From assembly GCA_963775805.1 (NCBI GenBank), contig CAVZKG010000002.1, positions 434,001-498,000 on the forward strand: a stretch of 64,000 nucleotides of DNA. The letters run 5' to 3'. Positions within the stretch are counted from its first letter, which is position 1, and every line of letters begins with the position of its first letter. Positions 17,512-25,961 of the stretch are shown here, in pieces. The translations under genes were made by a program, and so were the position numbers. A model generated the notes under the pieces. That model ran no database searches. It was not told the origin of the DNA and was given only the letters and a program-made list of their open reading frames with translations. This DNA comes from JAFAMB01 sp963775805 (GTDB lineage: Bacteria > Verrucomicrobiota > Verrucomicrobiia > Chthoniobacterales > JAFAMB01).

Positions 17512-19233
17512 TTAAGTTTTCTTCGCTGGGCTGGGCGGTTGATAGTCACATTGCCGTGGTGTAAACAACTCTCTGCTCACGCATAGGTAAATCCGTTCTT
17601 CTGGCGGTGTAGGATTCATGTGAAGGCTCCAGGCATTTTGGAGCAGTTCTTTTTCAGCCTTCGTCATGCGCTCTTTCTGTAGCAAATGCTCGTTCCAGGA
17701 GGGTACCATCATCTCTACGCGAAAACTATTGGGTCGGGTAAGATCTTCATGAAGGCGCCAACTGTACGCCCCATTCCGCAAATGGATCAGGCGCACTTCC
17801 CGCATAAGCTCCATGAATTCCTGCCCGTGAGCGCAGTCGACTTTAAACTCGACGGTGATTGACATGGGGCCGTCATTCGGATGTGGCGTGTAAATCAGTT
17901 TGTGCGAAAAGCTGGTGACTGGGGCAGGATCGAAATTAAGCGTTCCGGTGAAGTTGATCGAAAGTCGACCCGCCAGAGCCAAACTGATCAGGAACAGAAT
18001 CGCCGCTCCAAGCAATGTATAAGTCGTGCCTGCCGCAGCGACCGATGAACCCCAAATCACACCGCCAAGAGCCAGAGCTCCCTGTGAAACCATGATGACC
18101 GTGGCGTTCATGCGGCCTCTTGCCCAACCGGGCATAGAGTGTTGGGCTGCTACCCAGAGTTCGGAAGCAGACAGCGTCCATCCAGCACCAGCCAGCGCTG
18201 CGACAACCAGGAAAAGCTCGTTCTGCCGAACGAGGGCCATCAACACGTAGACCAGTACAACCAGCAAATTTGCCGATACTACGAGGGTATTGGGGGAGTA
18301 ACGGGCCCTGAGCCATGGAATGATAAAGACAGCACCGGCGACCGACCCCGCACCCATACTCATGAATAAGAGACCAAGTTGAGACGGATTGAGATGTAAC
18401 GCTTTCAAGCCCACGACGGGCATCAACGCTGGAATCACCGAAATAAACACCGCAAACAAGGCGGTCCTTGCCAATACAATCTGAAGCCCTGGAGCGTAAC
18501 GAACGTAGCGGATAGACGTGATGAAAGATGCGAAGAAGCTCTCCTCCAAGCCGACCTTTGCTTTCCCCGTTGTTTGCTTCCACTGGAGGACAGCCAGAAC
18601 TATGACCAGGAAGCAGGCGGCATTCGCCGCAAACACAGAGTTCGGTCCGATCAACGGTACCAGCAAACCACCTAAAGCTGGACCAATAATTCCGGAGATA
18701 TTCAGCTGCAATCCACCCAAGATCGTCGCTGAATGAAGTTCTGCCTTTGAAACGATCTCGGACACGCTCGACGTCCAGACTGGTGAATTGAGAGCGAAAC
18801 CGGCTCCAATGAGAAATACGAAAACCAGGACCACTTGGGGACTGAGAAGATGTAGCCAGCCAAGAATCGCCAAGCCGGCCGCCGCAGCCGCCAACCAGAG
18901 GTTCACCACGCAGAGTAATTTCTTGCGGTCCACCATGTCAGCAAGGGCGCCGGCGGGCAGTGTGAACAAAAAGAAAGGCAGCGAAGCAACCGTCGACAGT
19001 AGCGAAATCAAAAATGGCGAGGGAGTGAGCATATTCATCACCCATATCGCAGCGGTATCGTGGGCGGCCACACAGGTCCCTGAAATCAGCGCGGCGATCC
19101 ACAGTTTCCGGAAGACCGGGTTGCCCAAGGCTAACCAAGTCGAGAAAAGCCGCTGATCGCCGCCGAGGCGCATAGACGGCCAAAACGAATGGGAACTCGG
19201 TTTGGCGACGGCAGAACTACTATCGGCTTGCAT
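17512..19233 (-). CDS. MFS exporter, MFS_3 'transmembrane secretion effector' type
   Basis: 573 residues. A twelve-segment MFS domain fills about 40-440 (GTCVAAHDTAAIWVMN, ALADMVDRKKLL as the loop 2-3 motif, NSPVWTSSVSEIV). A C-terminal soluble domain of about 110 residues follows (ITVEFKVDCAHGQEFMELMR, RNGAYSWRLHEDL, RVEMMVPSWNEHL), the ABM-like extension typical of this subgroup. Relatives include siderophore exporters such as EntS; the substrate is unknown here. Its ATG (19231-19233) sits inside the final codons of an SDR remnant (stop 19220-19222), showing that the two genes were once coupled. Confidence 0.85.
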   Translation of the reverse strand: MQADSSSAVAKPSSHSFWPSMRLGGDQRLFSTWLALGNPVFRKLWIAALISGTCVAAHDTAAIWVMNMLTPSPFLISLLSTVASLPFFLFTLPAGALADMVDRKKLLCVVNLWLAAAAAGLAILGWLHLLSPQVVLVFVFLIGAGFALNSPVWTSSVSEIVSKAELHSATILGGLQLNISGIIGPALGGLLVPLIGPNSVFAANAACFLVIVLAVLQWKQTTGKAKVGLEESFFASFITSIRYVRYAPGLQIVLARTALFAVFISVIPALMPVVGLKALHLNPSQLGLLFMSMGAGSVAGAVFIIPWLRARYSPNTLVVSANLLVVLVYVLMALVRQNELFLVVAALAGAGWTLSASELWVAAQHSMPGWARGRMNATVIMVSQGALALGGVIWGSSVAAAGTTYTLLGAAILFLISLALAGRLSINFTGTLNFDPAPVTSFSHKLIYTPHPNDGPMSITVEFKVDCAHGQEFMELMREVRLIHLRNGAYSWRLHEDLTRPNSFRVEMMVPSWNEHLLQKERMTKAEKELLQNAWSLHMNPTPPEERIYLCVSRELFTPRQCDYQPPSPAKKT

Positions 19234-19384
19234 GGACCCCTCCCTCCACTCGAATGTTTTCGCCTGTTACGAACGTGGTGTTCTGGAGATTGAGCACCGC
19301 ATCGACGATGTCAGAAATTTCACCCATGTTCTCCGCAATATTTGCGGTAGACATCCAGTATCGCGTGGATGGAACGGGCAGCAA
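19220..19384 (-). pseudogene. C-terminal remnant of a short-chain dehydrogenase (SDR)
   Basis: About 55 codons remain. The frame reads NMGEISDIVDAVLNLQNTTF and VTGENIRVEGGVHASR before the stop. This is the classic SDR ending (GEISDIVDAVLYL ... FVTGE.L.VDGG). An in-frame stop lies at 19385-19387 and the preceding 190 residues of the enzyme, including the Rossmann motif and catalytic Tyr/Lys, are gone. It overlaps the start of the MFS gene by 14 nt, as in intact SDR-MFS pairs. Confidence 0.7.
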
Positions 19385-19636
19385 TTACCTCAAAGGTAAT
19401 CAAGAGCCGAAACGGTGGTTGTTGCCGCTGGACCGAGCTGGTTAGAGCTTCAAAGACAAGTGTTTTGGTACCAGTCGGGATCCGCTGACGAAATCAGCCG
19501 TGGGTGGGCAAATTTCTCCGAATATCGCGCCCTTTTCAGCCCAGAATGCTTCGAGAAACGTGTATCCCCGGCTCGTCCGAACTCGTCTAGAGTCAAAGCA
19601 GTGGACATTATTTATGCGTTTACTCCGCCCGTTCAA

Positions 19637-20305
19637 ATGCAATGCGTCTTTGCGGTTTGTTTAGCCGTAGGTTTTGCGGTTCCCGCAAGCACCGCAGACG
19701 TTGAATTGCCTGCAATCACTGTCCAAGGCCAACTATCAAAACCGCCTGACATTGTCATGAGAGACCGCGAGGAGCGGTCACCAGATGTTCATTGGCCTAC
19801 CGCCTTATCCATTCGTTGGTCGGAGATCTTTGCGCATAATGTGATCGACATCGATGCATCCTGCACGAGGGTTTGGAACTGTATCGTTCACGCCGAATCA
19901 TGGCCCCAGTGGTGCCCCGGAATTGCCCACGTAAAAATTAAAGGTAATTCAGAGATTTTGGAAAAAGACACAAAGTTTACCTGGAATGATTTCGATCTTC
20001 CCTCGGGAGTGAACGGATTTATGAGCGATGACCGCCTCGATAGTCAGGTGATTGAATATGTTCCCGAGAATCGCATTGGCTGGAGAAGCTTTGGTTCGCA
20101 TGGCGATTTTGGACGGCCAGTTTTTTACTCGTATCACAATTGGCTTATTTCTCCGATGGGCAACCAAAAGTGCCGTGTCACGTTTGAAGAAGTTGCGACA
20201 GGGCGTGCGGCTCTCCGCGCTCGCGGGAACTACCCTGAGTTCACGCATCTCAGCCATCAGCGCTGGCTTGAATCACTGAAAAGGGTTTCAGAAAATCAAG
20301 GCTGA
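19637..20305 (+). CDS. Secreted SRPBCC-domain protein (polyketide cyclase/dehydrase-like)
   Basis: 222 residues from the ATG at 19637, chosen because it begins a signal peptide (MQCVFAVCLAVGFAVPASTA). The longer frame upstream to 19415 looks non-coding. Residues about 75-215 form a START/SRPBCC-like domain: IDIDASCTRVWNCIVHAESW, PQWCPGIAHVKI, FTWNDF, ENRIGWRSFG, CRVTFEEVATG. The fold binds hydrophobic ligands; export to the periplasm is unusual for the family. Function unknown. It is divergent from the MFS gene, with about 280 bp of featureless spacer between the SDR remnant and this start. Confidence 0.7.
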   Translation: MQCVFAVCLAVGFAVPASTADVELPAITVQGQLSKPPDIVMRDREERSPDVHWPTALSIRWSEIFAHNVIDIDASCTRVWNCIVHAESWPQWCPGIAHVKIKGNSEILEKDTKFTWNDFDLPSGVNGFMSDDRLDSQVIEYVPENRIGWRSFGSHGDFGRPVFYSYHNWLISPMGNQKCRVTFEEVATGRAALRARGNYPEFTHLSHQRWLESLKRVSENQG

Positions 20306-20370
20306 AAGAGCATCCCCCGGCGTAGCGACTTTGAAGTTGCCAGAGCGCGGAAGCGTCGCAGAGGGAATGC

Positions 20371-20913
20371 CTACCCTCCATCAGCCCTCTGGTTGGTTTG
20401 TCCGCCGAACACGCTGATTCCGCGCAGGATGCCGATGTAATAGAAAATGTAATAGCCTACGACGATGCCGAAAAGTGCAACGGTTAGCGGACTCTTTTGC
20501 ATCGCAGACGACTGGTCTTGTCCGCTTTTGGCAGCTTCTTGAATGGTGGGATAGATAGTCAAAAATCGATAGGCTAATCGCCCGATGAAAAGAAGGGAGA
20601 CAGCCAGTCCGATGTACAGATGAGGCGTATAAAAATTGCCTTCCGCCGTGGTTTCAAATTTGGTCGATCGGATTCCGATCCATCCAAGCATTGCCCCTAC
20701 CGCGACACCGGCCAATAGTGCGCCGAGTAATTCCAAATTCCTGGCAACTCCGAAGACGATAAACCCGCCGATTACGGCGAAGAGCCCGATACGAATCTGA
20801 ATCCGCCAAACGGCCACCGGCTGCCGTCCGATATTGCGCCTTACACGGCGATAGACAGACCAGATAAACAGTGCGCCGATCAAGATCGGAAAAATTAGAT
20901 GTTGTTGATTCAT
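20371..20913 (-). CDS. DUF1453/CcdC-like integral membrane protein
   Basis: 180 residues with five or so membrane segments. The central STKFETTAEGNFYTPHLYIG followed by a hydrophobic segment is the hallmark of the CcdC/DUF1453 family (TKFE...G.FYTPNPYIG). The biochemical role of this family is not established. The C-terminus (GGQTNQRADGG) is hydrophilic. It is a single gene, convergent with the SRPBCC gene. Confidence 0.65.
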   Translation of the reverse strand: MNQQHLIFPILIGALFIWSVYRRVRRNIGRQPVAVWRIQIRIGLFAVIGGFIVFGVARNLELLGALLAGVAVGAMLGWIGIRSTKFETTAEGNFYTPHLYIGLAVSLLFIGRLAYRFLTIYPTIQEAAKSGQDQSSAMQKSPLTVALFGIVVGYYIFYYIGILRGISVFGGQTNQRADGG

Positions 20914-21132
20914 CGCAGGTGAAGGTTCGAACGGAAAATTGTCTGGCGCTTAGACTTTAATGCACCAAATCCGTGAAGGGAATGGTTTGGCAGGGTTCGC
21001 GCTTTCTTCAAGGAAGTGCTTTCGAGAGGAAGAACGCGATCACTACGTTGACTTGGTCTGCTCTCACATTTGCTTTGTGCGTTTTAACTTTTCAATACCT
21101 CAGTTCGCCTAAGCGCGGTATAAGTGGGAACC

Positions 21133-21516
21133 ATGCGCGAAGTCCGATTAGATTCTTGGATGCTCCGGAAGTTTCCGGATTCAAGTCCGACGGAAATTGC
21201 GGAAGCGGCGGATCGACTGCAATCAGTCGACCTTGAAGAGTATCAGCGCGCGGTGTGGCTTTGGAAACGGCGACCATCGGAGATCAGTATTCTGGTACAT
21301 CTCCTGGCTTTCGGCGTGGGCGGGCTGCTTCACGTACCGCTTATTCTGGCGGATAATTTTGTGATCTTTGCGGTGTATCACACGGTTTATGTCTGCGCGG
21401 CGGTGGTGTGCGTCGGAAGATTTTTGTGGTTGGAGTCGAGGTATCGAAGATGGCGACAGGATTATCTGAAGGCGGTGGTGCGGATGGAGGAACGGCAAGG
21501 GCGCGGTGAGGCGTAG
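21133..21516 (+). CDS. Small hypothetical membrane protein (127 aa)
   Basis: From the ATG at 21133 (an in-frame GTG three codons earlier is possible). A soluble helical N-terminus (about 1-55, EIAEAADRLQSVDLEEYQRA) is followed by two membrane segments (about 55-75 and 78-100) and a basic tail (ESRYRRWRQDYLKAVVRMEE). The family is not recognised. It sits alone ahead of a repeat-rich region. Confidence 0.55.
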   Translation: MREVRLDSWMLRKFPDSSPTEIAEAADRLQSVDLEEYQRAVWLWKRRPSEISILVHLLAFGVGGLLHVPLILADNFVIFAVYHTVYVCAAVVCVGRFLWLESRYRRWRQDYLKAVVRMEERQGRGEA

Positions 21517-22180
21517 CCCAACCTCGAGGAGGCGTGCCGGGGTGTCGGCGTATGGGCGTATGGGCGTGTCGGCGACACTTGGCTAGAATTGGTATCGTCT
21601 TCGCAAAGTATCGTAGGCTTCCAGCCTGCGGCCTTTTCCCGGAGAGCAGTGATCGAGCTGAGGAGTTACCGGCGTGTCCCGTATCGGACCTGTCCCTCTC
21701 TTCCCAGAATGTCGAACGCAGAGCGTCAAACCGTGAACGCCGAACGCAAAGGAGCGTAGGCTTCCAGCCTGCGGTCTGTTCCTGGAAAGCAGTGCTCGAG
21801 CTGAGGGGGTTACTGGCGTGTCCCTCCTTCCGTCTTTAGAATTGGTATCGTCTTATGGGGACAGGACACTAGCGCGCAAACCCTAACGACCATGAAATGA
21901 GAGATGCGAATCCGGTAATAATTGACCTGTCCCTCCTTCCATCTACAGACAGCGCAGACATCTTCCCAGAGCGTCGAACGCTTAGCGCCGAACCGTGAAC
22001 GTCGAACGCAAAGTATCGTAGGCTTCCAGCCTGCACCTTTTCCCGGAGAGCAGTACTCGAGCTGGGGAGTTACGGGCGTGTGCCGTATCCGACCTGTCCC
22101 TCTCTTCTCTGAATTTTCTCGCGCTCCAAGAAACTGTCGCCTCGGCGCTTATCCCGAGCACGGATCGTCCATGAAATCCC
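21517..22180. repeat. Array of diverged repeat units with GTAGGCT/AGCCTGC palindrome
   Basis: At least three related units begin at about 21608, 21751 and 22013. Each starts with TCGTAGGCTTCCAGCCTGC (or close), followed by a purine-rich stretch (GGAGAGCAGT, CGAGCTG, GAGTTAC, GGCGTGT) and GACCTGTCCCTC-like sequence. Units are separated by GAACG-type microrepeats. AGAATTGGTATCGTCTT occurs twice (about 21583 and 21839). No coding potential is convincing. The CCTGTCCCTC motif recurs near the RAYT gene. Confidence 0.6.
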
Positions 22181-22294
22181 TCAGATTTTAATATGAGGAT
22201 GATGATGTTTCTCCGGCTCCCGCAAAATAATCCAAGCCAAGAGCGCGCAAAGAAGGCTCCCTATGACAAGAAGCACGATACCTGGAATTTCCAT
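22181..22294 (-). CDS. Possible 37-aa single-span membrane peptide with His-rich tail
   Basis: ATG at 22292-22294, stop at 22181-22183. The peptide is MEIPGIVLLVIGSLLCALLA, then WIILREPEKHHHPHIKI: one membrane span and a histidine cluster at the C-terminus. No good ribosome-binding site is visible and the family is unknown. It could be a fragment of something larger or chance; it is reported because the hydrophobic profile is clean. Confidence 0.3.
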   Translation of the reverse strand: MEIPGIVLLVIGSLLCALLAWIILREPEKHHHPHIKI

Positions 22295-22428
22295 TACCGA
22301 TAACCACGATTCCGAGCGGAACTCCTTCTGAGTATTGTTCGATTCTGGCGAGCCTTTTGGACAGAGGATATTTTGTAAATGGTGCGCAATTTGTCGCGGT
22401 TTGGAACACTTTGGTGCATTGCCCGAGA

Positions 22429-22791
22429 CTAAGCTATTTTCTCTGCGCGCCCTCGCTGTCGCCGTCGATCTCTCATAATCGTGAAAGCGGAGACAACAAA
22501 GATTCCGACGCCGTACAAAAACGTCGAGGGCTCGGGCGTAACAGCGGACAGGATAATTCCGAATCCTACCGCTTGTCGTCCGTCTAGCGACGTAAAGTTT
22601 GCTATCACACGAGTCGGATCAACGGTGCCAAGAATGCAATCCTCGGCACTTCCGCCAACCGTTCCGGTAATAGTGAAAGCGTTCGATCCGACCCCTGACA
22701 ACGTGGGTATAGATCCAGTCCCGTTGTACACTGAATCTAATAAACTCCAGGAATTGCCGCCAGTTATCGTTCCCGTGACAGTTTCCGGCAT
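22429..22791 (-). pseudogene. 3' fragment of a PEP-CTERM-sorted protein
   Basis: The last 120 codons encode a low-complexity Thr/Gly/Ser-rich surface-protein stretch and then the sorting signal VTPEPSTFLYGVGIFVVSAF followed by a basic tail (MRDRRRQRGR). This is a textbook PEP-CTERM motif (PEPST, one span, Arg cluster). There is no signal peptide. Upstream the frame continues only into sequence antisense to the glyoxalase-like gene, so the 5' part has been lost, probably by a rearrangement that brought in that gene. Export and cleavage would need the signal peptide. Confidence 0.6.
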
Positions 22792-22866
22792 CAGCGTATT
22801 TTGAGCAGTGATTTGGTCGTTGGTTGATTCGACATCGGCCAAAACAACCAAACGAAAGGAAAGTCT

Positions 22867-23304
22867 ATGGCAAAAGTCAGTACCTACCTCAACTTCAGTC
22901 GCAACACCGAAGCGGCGTTCCTCTTCTACAAGTCGGTCTTCCAAACCGAGTTTGTTGGCCCAATCATGCGCTTTGGTGATGGCCCAAGCTGCGCAGATCA
23001 ACCGCCACTTTCGGAAGCAGACAAAAACCTGGTGCTGCACGTGGCGTTGCCCATTTTGGGCGGACATGTTCTTATGGGATCCGATGTGCCGGACTTTCTA
23101 GCTACAAAGTTTGTGAGCGGAACGAATGTGCATATCAATCTGGAACCCGATACTCGCGCCGAAGCTGACCGCCTATTCAATGGCCTCTCCGACGGCGGCT
23201 CGGTGGAGATGCCGTTGCAGGACATGTTCTGGGGTGCATATTTCGCCAGTTTTACCGACAAGTTCGGCATCCACTGGATGATCAACTGCGAAAGCAAAAA
23301 ATAA
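22867..23304 (+). CDS. PhnB-like VOC/glyoxalase-superfamily protein
   Basis: 145 residues, complete. STYLNFSRNTEAAFLFYKSV at the N-terminus, GGHVLMGSDVP in the middle, and VEMPLQDMFWGAYFASFTDK with FGIHWMINCE at the end match PhnB-like/3-demethylubiquinone-methyltransferase-like VOC proteins. The family function is usually unknown; many bind metal at paired beta-alpha-beta-beta-beta units. A GGAAAG ribosome-binding site precedes the ATG (22855-22860). It is a single gene, probably inserted beside the PEP-CTERM remnant. Confidence 0.85.
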   Translation: MAKVSTYLNFSRNTEAAFLFYKSVFQTEFVGPIMRFGDGPSCADQPPLSEADKNLVLHVALPILGGHVLMGSDVPDFLATKFVSGTNVHINLEPDTRAEADRLFNGLSDGGSVEMPLQDMFWGAYFASFTDKFGIHWMINCESKK

Positions 23305-23371
23305 GCATTCGCTCTACCCGACGCTATGAAACAAATCCATGCTCACAAAGCTGAAAAGGGCGTCAAAGAAA

Positions 23372-23604
23372 TAAGTAAAAAAGGGACAGATCAGATAACT
23401 TGGGCGAGTCAAGGGAAGCGAGCAGGATTGGGGTGTAAACCTTCGGTCTGGATGCGGCCAAAGGTTTTTAGGGATGAACTAACCATGTCGTAAGTAAAAA
23501 AGGGACAGGTCAGATAACCTGGGCGAGTCAAGGGAAGCGAGCAGGATTGGGGTGTAAACCTTCGGTCCGGATGCGGCCAAAGGTTTTTAGGGATGAACTA
23601 ACCA
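23372..23604. repeat. Two 114-bp direct repeats beside the RAYT gene
   Basis: Copies at 23372-23485 and 23491-23604 differ at three positions by eye. Each starts TAAGTAAAAAAGGGACAG(A/G)TCA and ends AGGGATGAACTAACCA. The stretch from 23305 to 23799 has no gene. The GGGACAGGTCA motif reappears in inverse orientation (TTTGACCTGTCCC) near 24880, on the other side of the transposase gene. Confidence 0.8.
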
Positions 23605-23671
23605 GGAAGGCGATAGCTTTCTGGCAGAAATTGAGAAGCCCTACGTACAGATGAGCGGTAGACAACGAACC

Positions 23672-23700
23672 CGCATTTCTCCGATCGAGTGAGAAATGCG
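23672..23700. repeat. REP-like palindrome, copy 1
   Basis: CGCATTTCTC, 9-nt loop, GAGAAATGCG: a perfect 10-bp stem. Reverse-complemented, it aligns with related palindromes at 37509-37530 and 42507-42534, including the flanking GTGC and GGGTT/GGGCT bases. It lies 100 bp past the 3' end of the RAYT gene. Confidence 0.7.
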
Positions 23701-23799
23701 CACCGAGCTCCGACAATCGTCCGAGTGAAATGTTTCTGGAGAATGCAAGAGTGTGAGCACCCGGCGAAAATGACAATTGGGTTTCTGGATGGGATGACC

Positions 23800-24807
23800 T
23801 CAGCCGCTTGGTTGGACTCGCGGTTCCCGTAAGACCCAAAGCCGCTCAGAACGGTCCAGCACCGTCAACGGCGTGCCGGTGTGCTCGCGTTTGTAACCAA
23901 GCTTTGTCTTTAGTTTAGAGAAATGCGATTCCACAAAGGCCTGACTTCCCAGGATCACTCCATCGGTGAAGTAGCGGATCCGGCAACGCAAAACTTCGGG
24001 CAGGGAGAGTTCGCCATTTTGTTCATCCACCACAGTTTGAGCGGTGCGCAGATCGAAGGCCCGGTGATTGGCTTTGGTATTCAAACTCCCGTGTACGAAG
24101 AGGTATTTGCGATACTCGCGGCTGACTTCTTTCCAGGAAGCTGTCTCTGGCTGACCCAGTATTGTTCTAATCCCCTGGCGTGCCAACTCACAACCCTTGC
24201 CGAGCGCCTCGCCATAACCGCAATAGCGATAATCTTTAGGATCGGCACACAGGCCTGCCCGAACCGGGTTGAGGTCGATGTAAGCAGCAACGGCGGCCAA
24301 TGCCTCACCCCCTTCAAGCAGAACACTCTTAAAACGCTCTGCCCAAAGCACCCCGTAGCGACCATGACGTCGGTTGTAGCCTTGGGCGAAGCGACCTTTA
24401 AGTTCCTTGACGAAAATCGAGATATCGTACATGCGCCTGCGGTAGGGCCCCAAGAGTCGTTGGATCGGACCGGCGCCATCCGGTTGCTGACGCAAGCGCT
24501 CTAGCTCCTGTTCGAGAGCTTGGCGACGCGCCGGGCCGTAGCCGGCCTCGATACGTTCAAGTAGCTCGAGCTCGGAAAGCGCTTTGGCCTCGGGCACTTC
24601 GCACAGAATGTGGAAGTGATTAGACATCAGGGCATAGGTCAAAACCCGTACACCGCTAAAGGCCTCCAGCCGTCGCATGAGTCGCACAAATCGTTCGGCC
24701 TCAGCGGAGCCGTGAGCGGAAGCATGGAAAATGAATAGACGGTCGACCACCCTGGAAACGCAGTGGTAGAAACTCTGACCCTCAGCCTTGACGCGCGGAA
24801 ATCTCAT
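23800..24807 (-). mobile_element. rayT: REP-associated tyrosine transposase (RAYT, IS200/IS605-like Y1 HUH)
   Basis: 335 residues from the ATG at 24807 (MRFPRVKAEGQSFYHCVSRV, the usual RAYT start; the frame is open to 24855). The HUH pair is in SNHFHILCEV (His64/His66) and the nucleophile Tyr176 is in AAYIDLNPVRAGL. A long charged helix lies between (about 75-115) and a C-terminal extension carries FTDGVILGSQAFVE. RAYTs are single-copy domesticated transposases thought to spread REP palindromes. REP-like palindromes and direct repeats lie directly downstream, and inverse GGGACAG motifs flank the gene. All catalytic residues look intact. Confidence 0.9.
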
Positions 24808-25038
24808 CGGTGTGCGGCGCAACATACACAACATAATAAGAAAGTGTAGTGACATTTGCTCGGATACACCAATATTTGACCTGTCCCTCCTTCCGTCTTT
24901 GTCCCTCCTTCCGTCTTGTCTTTACACATATCGCGGGCTGCAGTCACGTTCGTACGCCTCTGATGCGCCAAAGCAAAAAGCAGGGTCCTCTCGAAGCCGG
25001 GCGCAACGTTCCTGGTTCCGGGGGGTTAAATCGGCGCA

Positions 25039-25362
25039 ATGAAACTCCTATCTATCCTCCCTCTTGCCCTCCTGGCGGTAACGATCTCGATGTACTCTGC
25101 AAAGGCCGATCAGGTTTACCACGGGGCGCGCGGCACCGCGGTACGCGGGCCGAACGGCGCGGCCGTCCATACTCACCATGGCACAGCAGTGCGCACCGGA
25201 AACGGTACCTACACCCACGTCCACGGCAGTGGAACCGTCACCCACACCAACTACAATTGGAATAACTCCTACTGGCGCTCGAACAAGTACGGCTATTGGA
25301 ACGGAAACCGCGGTTACTGGCGCGTAGTCAACGGTAATCACGTCTTCGTTGTCGTGAATTGA
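25039..25362 (+). CDS. Small secreted His/Asn/Gly/Thr-rich protein
   Basis: 107 residues. A signal peptide (MKLLSILPLALLAVTISMYS, cleaved near AKA-DQ) is followed by a repetitive beta-like stretch (GARGTAVRGPNGAAVHTHHG, TAVRTGNGTYTHVHGSGTV) and a Trp/Tyr/Asn-rich end (NNSYWRSNKYGYWNGNRGYW). The family is not recognised at function level; similar short secreted proteins occur in many soil bacteria. The His content could suggest metal contact, but this is speculation. Confidence 0.65.
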   Translation: MKLLSILPLALLAVTISMYSAKADQVYHGARGTAVRGPNGAAVHTHHGTAVRTGNGTYTHVHGSGTVTHTNYNWNNSYWRSNKYGYWNGNRGYWRVVNGNHVFVVVN

Positions 25363-25385
25363 GTCCCATTTAGGCGCAAGTGATT

Positions 25386-25420
25386 GGCCCAAGTTGTTTC
25401 CGTACCCCAACAACTGGGCC
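25386..25420 (+). terminator. Hairpin after the small secreted protein gene
   Basis: GGCCCA-A-GTTGTT pairs with AACAACTGGGCC around a 10-nt loop, 24 bp after the stop at 25362. It has a strong stem with one bulge and no U-tract, so the terminator role is tentative. Confidence 0.4.
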
Positions 25421-25556
25421 GGCGTCTATGGATTCCCCGGGGAACCGGATAAACTGAACCGGCCTTGGCCGATGTCCGGCCGTTCGGTTTGGTCAGAATC
25501 TTTTCCAAAGCACTTTCCCAAATGTAATTGGCTTAAGTGCTTGGTTATAAGGCCTT

Positions 25557-25601
25557 TGTCCCCGCCGGGAATCGAACCCGGATTTAAGGTTTAGGAAACC
25601 T
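25557..25601 (-). repeat. Displaced tRNA-Arg 3' fragment (attachment-site repeat)
   Basis: Exact 45-bp copy of the tRNA-Arg(CCT) 3' part from the anticodon arm to the discriminator base. It lacks the acceptor 5' strand and D arm, so it is not a functional tRNA. It marks the left end of the island. Confidence 0.9.
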
Positions 25602-25670
25602 ATAATATCTCCTGGGGGAGGTGGGTATTTTTCTTGAAATGTGTGCTTTAGAGACATGGCCCGATCCGAA

Positions 25671-25824
25671 AAGTGGGTGATCTACGCCCTGCTTCCGACC
25701 ACGGGCTTGAGCCAGGCGACGTTGGGGTCGTCGTCCACGTACACCTCACAATGAGGCTTACGAAGTCGAGTTTGTAAAGCTGGCGGGACAGACAGCCGCG
25801 ATTGTTACTGCGTCAGCCGGCTAA
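25671..25824 (+). pseudogene. Frameshifted DUF4926-type gene remnant
   Basis: One frame reads DHGLEPGDVGVVVHVH up to about 25745. The continuation NEAYEVEFVKLAGQTAAIV ending TASAG-stop at 25822 is in another frame. Joined, they give the core of DUF4926 proteins (EHGL..GD.G.VVHVY...AYEVEFV...G.T.A.VT). A frameshift near 25745 and the missing start make it a pseudogene. DUF4926 genes often sit in toxin-antitoxin-like pairs. Confidence 0.55.
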
Positions 25825-25961
25825 ATTCGGCCGATTGGCAAAGATGAGATTCCGCATACGCGGGAACTGGCGCACCGTTAGCTAGCGCAAATCCTGGCCG
25901 AACAGAGCATTGGAGATCGGTCAGCAGCCACGTATAGAAACAATCTGAGAGGACGAGCGAG

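Noticed and set aside
22792..23067. Upstream extension of the PEP-CTERM fragment to a 212-residue protein
   Set aside because: This part is antisense to the intact VOC gene and lacks a signal peptide or surface-protein composition.
24849..25265. Plus-strand frame of 138 residues before and through the small secreted protein gene
   Set aside because: It overlaps the secreted protein in another frame and its first part is repeat-derived (CPSFRLCPSFRL).
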